NCBI RefSeq assembly: GCF_002994635.1
Contig: NZ_PVNL01000107.1
Location: 1-64,000, forward strand
Reading direction: 5' to 3'
DNA: 64,000 nucleotides
DNA from: Enhygromyxa salina
GTDB taxonomy: Bacteria; Myxococcota_A; Polyangia; Nannocystales; Nannocystaceae
In this document: positions 61,901-64,000 of the stretch, piece by piece
How positions within the stretch are numbered: the stretch's first letter is position 1
Layout: every line of letters begins with the position of its first letter
Made by a program: the position numbers and the translations under genes
Notes under the pieces: generated by a model
What the model was told of the DNA's origin: nothing
The model's input: the letters and a program-made list of their open reading frames with translations, nothing else
The model's database searches: none

Positions 61901-62141
61901 CGAGGCCGCCCGCGAGGCCGCCCGCGAGCGCATGCGACCGGTGTTGATGACCGCTCTGGTCGCCGCGCTCGGGTTCGTGCCGATGGCGCTGGCGACCGGC
62001 GTCGGCGCCGAGGTCCAGCGCCCGCTCGCCACCGTCGTCGTCGGCGGGCTGGCGACCTCGACCTTCCTGACGCTGGTGCTGCTGCCCGCGCTCTACCCAT
62101 GGCTCGCGCGGCGCCGCGACACGCGAGACACTCCAGGCTGA
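58968..62141 (+). CDS. Heavy-metal RND efflux pump (CzcA/CusA family)
   Basis: Start TTG at 58968 overlaps the adaptor stop (TTGA). The 1057-residue inner membrane pump has two halves of six helices and large periplasmic loops. Proton-relay residues in helix 4 are Asp420, Asp426 and Glu433 (GAIDFGLLVDGAVVMVERV), matching the D-x5-D-x6-E set of divalent-metal CzcA pumps, not the CusA pattern. Other family segments are ELELDALPDVTGNQVVILTN, GLPGLIEQRSLSRYGISSVT, FIPQLDEGDLVIQTTRPPD and AIGFIALSGIAVLNGVVLMS. It exports divalent cations (Zn, Co, Cd, Ni) with the channel and adaptor. Confidence 0.93.
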   Translation: MSGDPQQAERGVLAAIVAWSVRHRALVLATVFAFAVVGLIAARELELDALPDVTGNQVVILTNAPGLTPSEIERTVTRPVEVAVGGLPGLIEQRSLSRYGISSVTAVFADDVDPWLARQQVAERIAAVEDLPIGVAQPELGPHSGGLGEVVQLSIHSTERSPTELYELIVLQLAPPLRATPGVVEVNIWGGARRTLDVIADPVALAQAGVSLDELAATLRDSTGAAAGSTLPAGPGQALLRGVFWPTRASELGAVAIESQRHGELEPGEREPGDDHGQTLRVAELAKVVEGARPRIGAATANGRGETVYVMIQMQRDANALQLTDRIHELMPSLKAALPEDVTIDVVYDRSVLVEATLETVAFNLLEGAALVVIVLLLMLGSVRAGLLVAAVIPLSMLGAVVGMVSFDVPGNLMSLGAIDFGLLVDGAVVMVERVFHERRAAASGEADTETGPDRSAQVVASMQAIARPMTLSVLIIVLVYVPILTLQGVDGAMFRPMAMTVVFALLTSLVLALTFTPAAASFLGPSSLPKRDPALVRLATRIYRPLLDAAIARPVIIAALSVALLASGTLAFMRSGTAFIPQLDEGDLVIQTTRPPDISLETAVAEAGRLEAAALTIPEVVAVASRIGSPEVATDIMGLEQADVFVDLLPREQWRAGLTREQLIAEIDDAISREAPGANPGYTQPIQMRFNELLGGSVTDVALSIYGEDQALLRATAERVESLLVTIPGAEDVKILAPPAVSLIEVRPRLLETSRLDMRPAEVLDIVAALRMGIEVGETWDGPVRVPIRLRLDHQGDAFSLGDIAIATPSGEVVPLSRVAEIHHLETPALVNRQAGQRRIIVGFNVRGAELGDVVQAAQAKIDVELGRAEGMRLVWGGQYEQLEQARARLLVVVPIVLGLMFALLIIVFRRLGPAAIIFLNVPFAGVGGALALWARAMPISISAAIGFIALSGIAVLNGVVLMSSVVAREAAGDSPREAAREAARERMRPVLMTALVAALGFVPMALATGVGAEVQRPLATVVVGGLATSTFLTLVLLPALYPWLARRRDTRDTPG

Positions 62142-62842
62142 TGCAGCTGCTGCTCGTCGAAGACGAAGATCGCCTGGCCAAGGTCTTGACCCAGGGTCTG
62201 CGCGAAGAGGGCCACCAGGTCGACCTGTGCACGGCTGGCGAGCAGGCGTTCACGCAGGCCCGGGACATCGACTACGACGCGATCATCCTCGACTGGATGC
62301 TCCCGGATCTCGACGGCGTCAGCGTGCTCCGGCGCTGGCGTGACGCCGGACTGCGCACGCCCGTGCTGATGCTGACCGCGCGCGGCAGCGTCGGCGAGCG
62401 GGTCACCGGGCTCAAGGCCGGGGCCGACGACTATCTGGTCAAGCCGTTCGCGTTCGCAGAATTGCTGGCCCGGCTCGAGGCCCTGCACCGCCGCGGCTCC
62501 GGCCAGCTCGAGCTGTTCCGCGCCGGCTCGGCCAGCGTCGATGGCCGGCGGCGCGTGGTGGTTGGACCCGAGGGCGAGCTCGGCCTGACCCCGCGCGAGT
62601 ACGCCCTGGCCTGCGAGCTGTTCAGTCACGTCGGCGAGGTGCTCGCCCGCCGCCACTTGCTCAGCGCCGTGTGGGGCTCGAGCTTCGACGGCGATCCCAA
62701 CGTGCTCGACGTCTACATCGGATATCTACGCGGCAAGCTCGACCGCGTCGCCGGTGACGCGGTCAAGATCAAGGCCGTGCGCGGCGTCGGCTTCCGCCTG
62801 CTGCCCAAGCCCGACCAACCGACCGGCGACCGCCCAACATAG
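62141..62842 (+). CDS. OmpR/PhoB-family response regulator
   Basis: Start ATG overlaps the pump stop (TGATG). The 233-residue protein has a receiver domain with VEDEDRLA, phospho-acceptor Asp in YDAIILDWMLPDLDG, LTARGSVGERV and KPFAFAELLARL, and a winged-helix output (LTPREYALACELFSHVGEVL; VLDVYIGYLRGKLDR; KAVRGVGFRLLP). It is the likely regulator of the efflux operon, as CusR/CzcR are for theirs. Confidence 0.93.
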   Translation: MQLLLVEDEDRLAKVLTQGLREEGHQVDLCTAGEQAFTQARDIDYDAIILDWMLPDLDGVSVLRRWRDAGLRTPVLMLTARGSVGERVTGLKAGADDYLVKPFAFAELLARLEALHRRGSGQLELFRAGSASVDGRRRVVVGPEGELGLTPREYALACELFSHVGEVLARRHLLSAVWGSSFDGDPNVLDVYIGYLRGKLDRVAGDAVKIKAVRGVGFRLLPKPDQPTGDRPT

Positions 62843-62851
62843 ACAACGCCG

Positions 62852-64000
62852 ATGCAGCTTCGATCTCGCCTGCTGTTGTTTGGCGCCGTGGTCCCGCTGG
62901 CGCTGCTGGCCGCGGCGATCGTGATCTCCGGGGTCGTCTTCAATCGCGTGCTGCTCGACGAGCACGATCGGGCCTTGCTCGCCCAGGCCGGGATCGAGTC
63001 GTTGAGCCTGTTCGACCACGCCGCCGCGCCGCACCTGCACATCAGCGAGTCTCCGCTCGACAATCAGATCCGCGAGTTTGCCTCGCGCGGGGCGCTGTAC
63101 GGACCTGACGGGGCCGCGATCGCCAGCTACCCCGCCGACGCCCCGGTCCCCCCACGGACCCAGCCCGCCGCGCTCAGCACGACCCCCACGCTCGAGACCG
63201 TGGTCGGTGTCGCCGGGCACGAGCGACAATTGTGGGTCCGCGTCGACGCCCCCGATGGCCAGCCGCACGCGCTGTGGCTGGCGGCCTCGCTCGAGCGCCA
63301 CGATCGCGAGATGGACCAGTACTGGCGGATCGCGGCGCTGGTGTTCGTGCTGGTCAGCGTGGTCTTGCTGACGATTCAGGTGATCCACGCCAAGCGCCTG
63401 AGCGAGCGGGTCGGCAACCTGACGGGTCACATGCGGCGGCTGCGGGCCGGCAGCCTCGACGCCGCGCCGCCGCCCGATCCGGGCGCCGACGAGATCGCCG
63501 AGCTGCGCCGAGCGATCGCCGAGACCACCGAGCGGCTCGCGGCCGCGCGCTCGAGCCAGGACCGACTGATCGCCGACGCCGCTCACGAGCTGCGCACGCC
63601 ACTCGCGGCCATGCGGGCGGGCATCGAGATCGCGCTGCGACGCGAGCGGCCGGCGACCCACCTGCGCGAGACCCTCGAGCACACCCTGGTCGAGGTCGCC
63701 CGGCTGACCCAGCTGTCGAGCAGCCTGTTGGATCTGGCCGCGCTGCGCTCGAGCCCGGTCGAGCGCAGTCGCGGGGATCTGGTCCCGGTGCTGGTCGAGG
63801 CTGTCGACGCCGCGCGGGCGCTGGCCGAGGAGCGCGGCTGCATCGTGCGGGTCCAGCATCCCCCCGAGGCGCCCGCGGAATTCTCGGCTTCGGCCGTGCG
63901 CCAGGCCCTGGACAACCTGCTGCACAACGCGATCAAGTTCTCGCCGTCGGCGTCGGAGATCGTCGTGGACTTGCGGGGCGCGGGCCCGCGCTGGGAGTTC
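62852..64000 (+). CDS. Sensor histidine kinase (partial, runs off the right edge)
   Basis: The ATG at 62852 begins 10 bp after the response regulator stop. The visible 383 codons include a membrane helix (LLLFGAVVPLALLAAAIVIS), a periplasmic loop of some 120 residues, a second helix (IAALVFVLVSVVLLTIQVIH), a HAMP-like linker (ERVGNLTGHMRRLRAGSLDA), HisKA with His245 in DAAHELRTPLAAM, and the start of the ATPase N box (NLLHNAIKFSPSASE). It is the partner of the CzcR/CusR-like regulator and probably senses periplasmic metal ions. The C-terminal ATPase glycine boxes lie beyond the window. Confidence 0.9.
   Translation, partial: MQLRSRLLLFGAVVPLALLAAAIVISGVVFNRVLLDEHDRALLAQAGIESLSLFDHAAAPHLHISESPLDNQIREFASRGALYGPDGAAIASYPADAPVPPRTQPAALSTTPTLETVVGVAGHERQLWVRVDAPDGQPHALWLAASLERHDREMDQYWRIAALVFVLVSVVLLTIQVIHAKRLSERVGNLTGHMRRLRAGSLDAAPPPDPGADEIAELRRAIAETTERLAAARSSQDRLIADAAHELRTPLAAMRAGIEIALRRERPATHLRETLEHTLVEVARLTQLSSSLLDLAALRSSPVERSRGDLVPVLVEAVDAARALAEERGCIVRVQHPPEAPAEFSASAVRQALDNLLHNAIKFSPSASEIVVDLRGAGPRWEF

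Overview
The window reads as a chromosome segment of a high-GC, Gram-negative myxobacterium of the Nannocystaceae type (Nannocystis, Enhygromyxa and Plesiocystis relatives). This is inferred from gene content, not from a search. The indications are: at least 14 predicted lipoproteins, several with long Gly-Asp tracts right after the lipobox; four Ser/Thr kinases, two of them followed by TPR or PEGA regions; TIGR02996/LRR and TIGR02265-like proteins; a CYP51-type P450 and a sterol-carrier (SCP2) protein, which fit sterol-making myxobacteria; and strong G/C third-position codon use. No tRNA, rRNA, CRISPR array or complete IS element is visible.

Layout. 1-5.9 kb: the start of a Gly-Asp lipoprotein leaving the window, a hybrid PAS histidine kinase, a frame-broken cluster (polyprenyl synthetase remnant, PAP2 membrane phosphatase, diiron ferritin-like domain), an RsbR-type STAS regulator and a hemerythrin. 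5.9-15 kb: an LRR protein, a VWA lipoprotein, a paraoxonase-like enzyme, two COQ4-family proteins, and lipoprotein forms of an esterase and a neutral-ceramidase-like enzyme. 15-17 kb: RluE and the rpsF-rpsR-rplI operon, with a clear terminator and a structured leader. 17-24.3 kb: lipoproteins, an XRE-cupin regulator, a BtpA-family protein, CYP51, a patatin and an HD protein. 24.3-37 kb: a kinase, TPR and ligand-binding-lipoprotein group, a second kinase, an RluA-family pseudouridine synthase, a TIGR02265-like protein, an isolated Cys-His-Asp enzyme candidate, and an ECF sigma factor overlapping a large kinase-TPR gene.

37-48 kb: a Cys-rich secreted protein, a RelB/ParE-type toxin-antitoxin pair, a kinase with a zinc ribbon, an array of 76- and 38-bp tandem repeats, an SCP2 protein, and a tightly overlapping larC-larE-larB-nickel transporter operon without larA. 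The block next to it looks inserted, because 29-bp direct repeats flank a lipoprotein gene. 48-56.5 kb: an M20 peptidase, a fatty acid desaturase, an MBL hydrolase, a VWA-like lipoprotein with a degenerate metal site, a DegT-type aminotransferase, a metzincin-like lipoprotein and a beta-helix lipoprotein. 56.5-64 kb: a five-gene operon for a heavy-metal RND efflux system (TolC-like channel, His-rich adaptor, CzcA-type pump) with its response regulator and histidine kinase; the kinase runs off the window end.

Common themes are envelope and surface lipoproteins, eukaryote-like kinase signalling, lipid and sterol chemistry, and metal handling (nickel cofactor synthesis and metal export). The least conventional items are the broken 2.5-4.1 kb cluster, the COQ4 pair in a lineage thought to use menaquinone, the lar operon without its racemase, kinases lacking a canonical HRD motif, the C-H-D enzyme candidate, and the repeat-flanked insertion at 45.7-46.6 kb.
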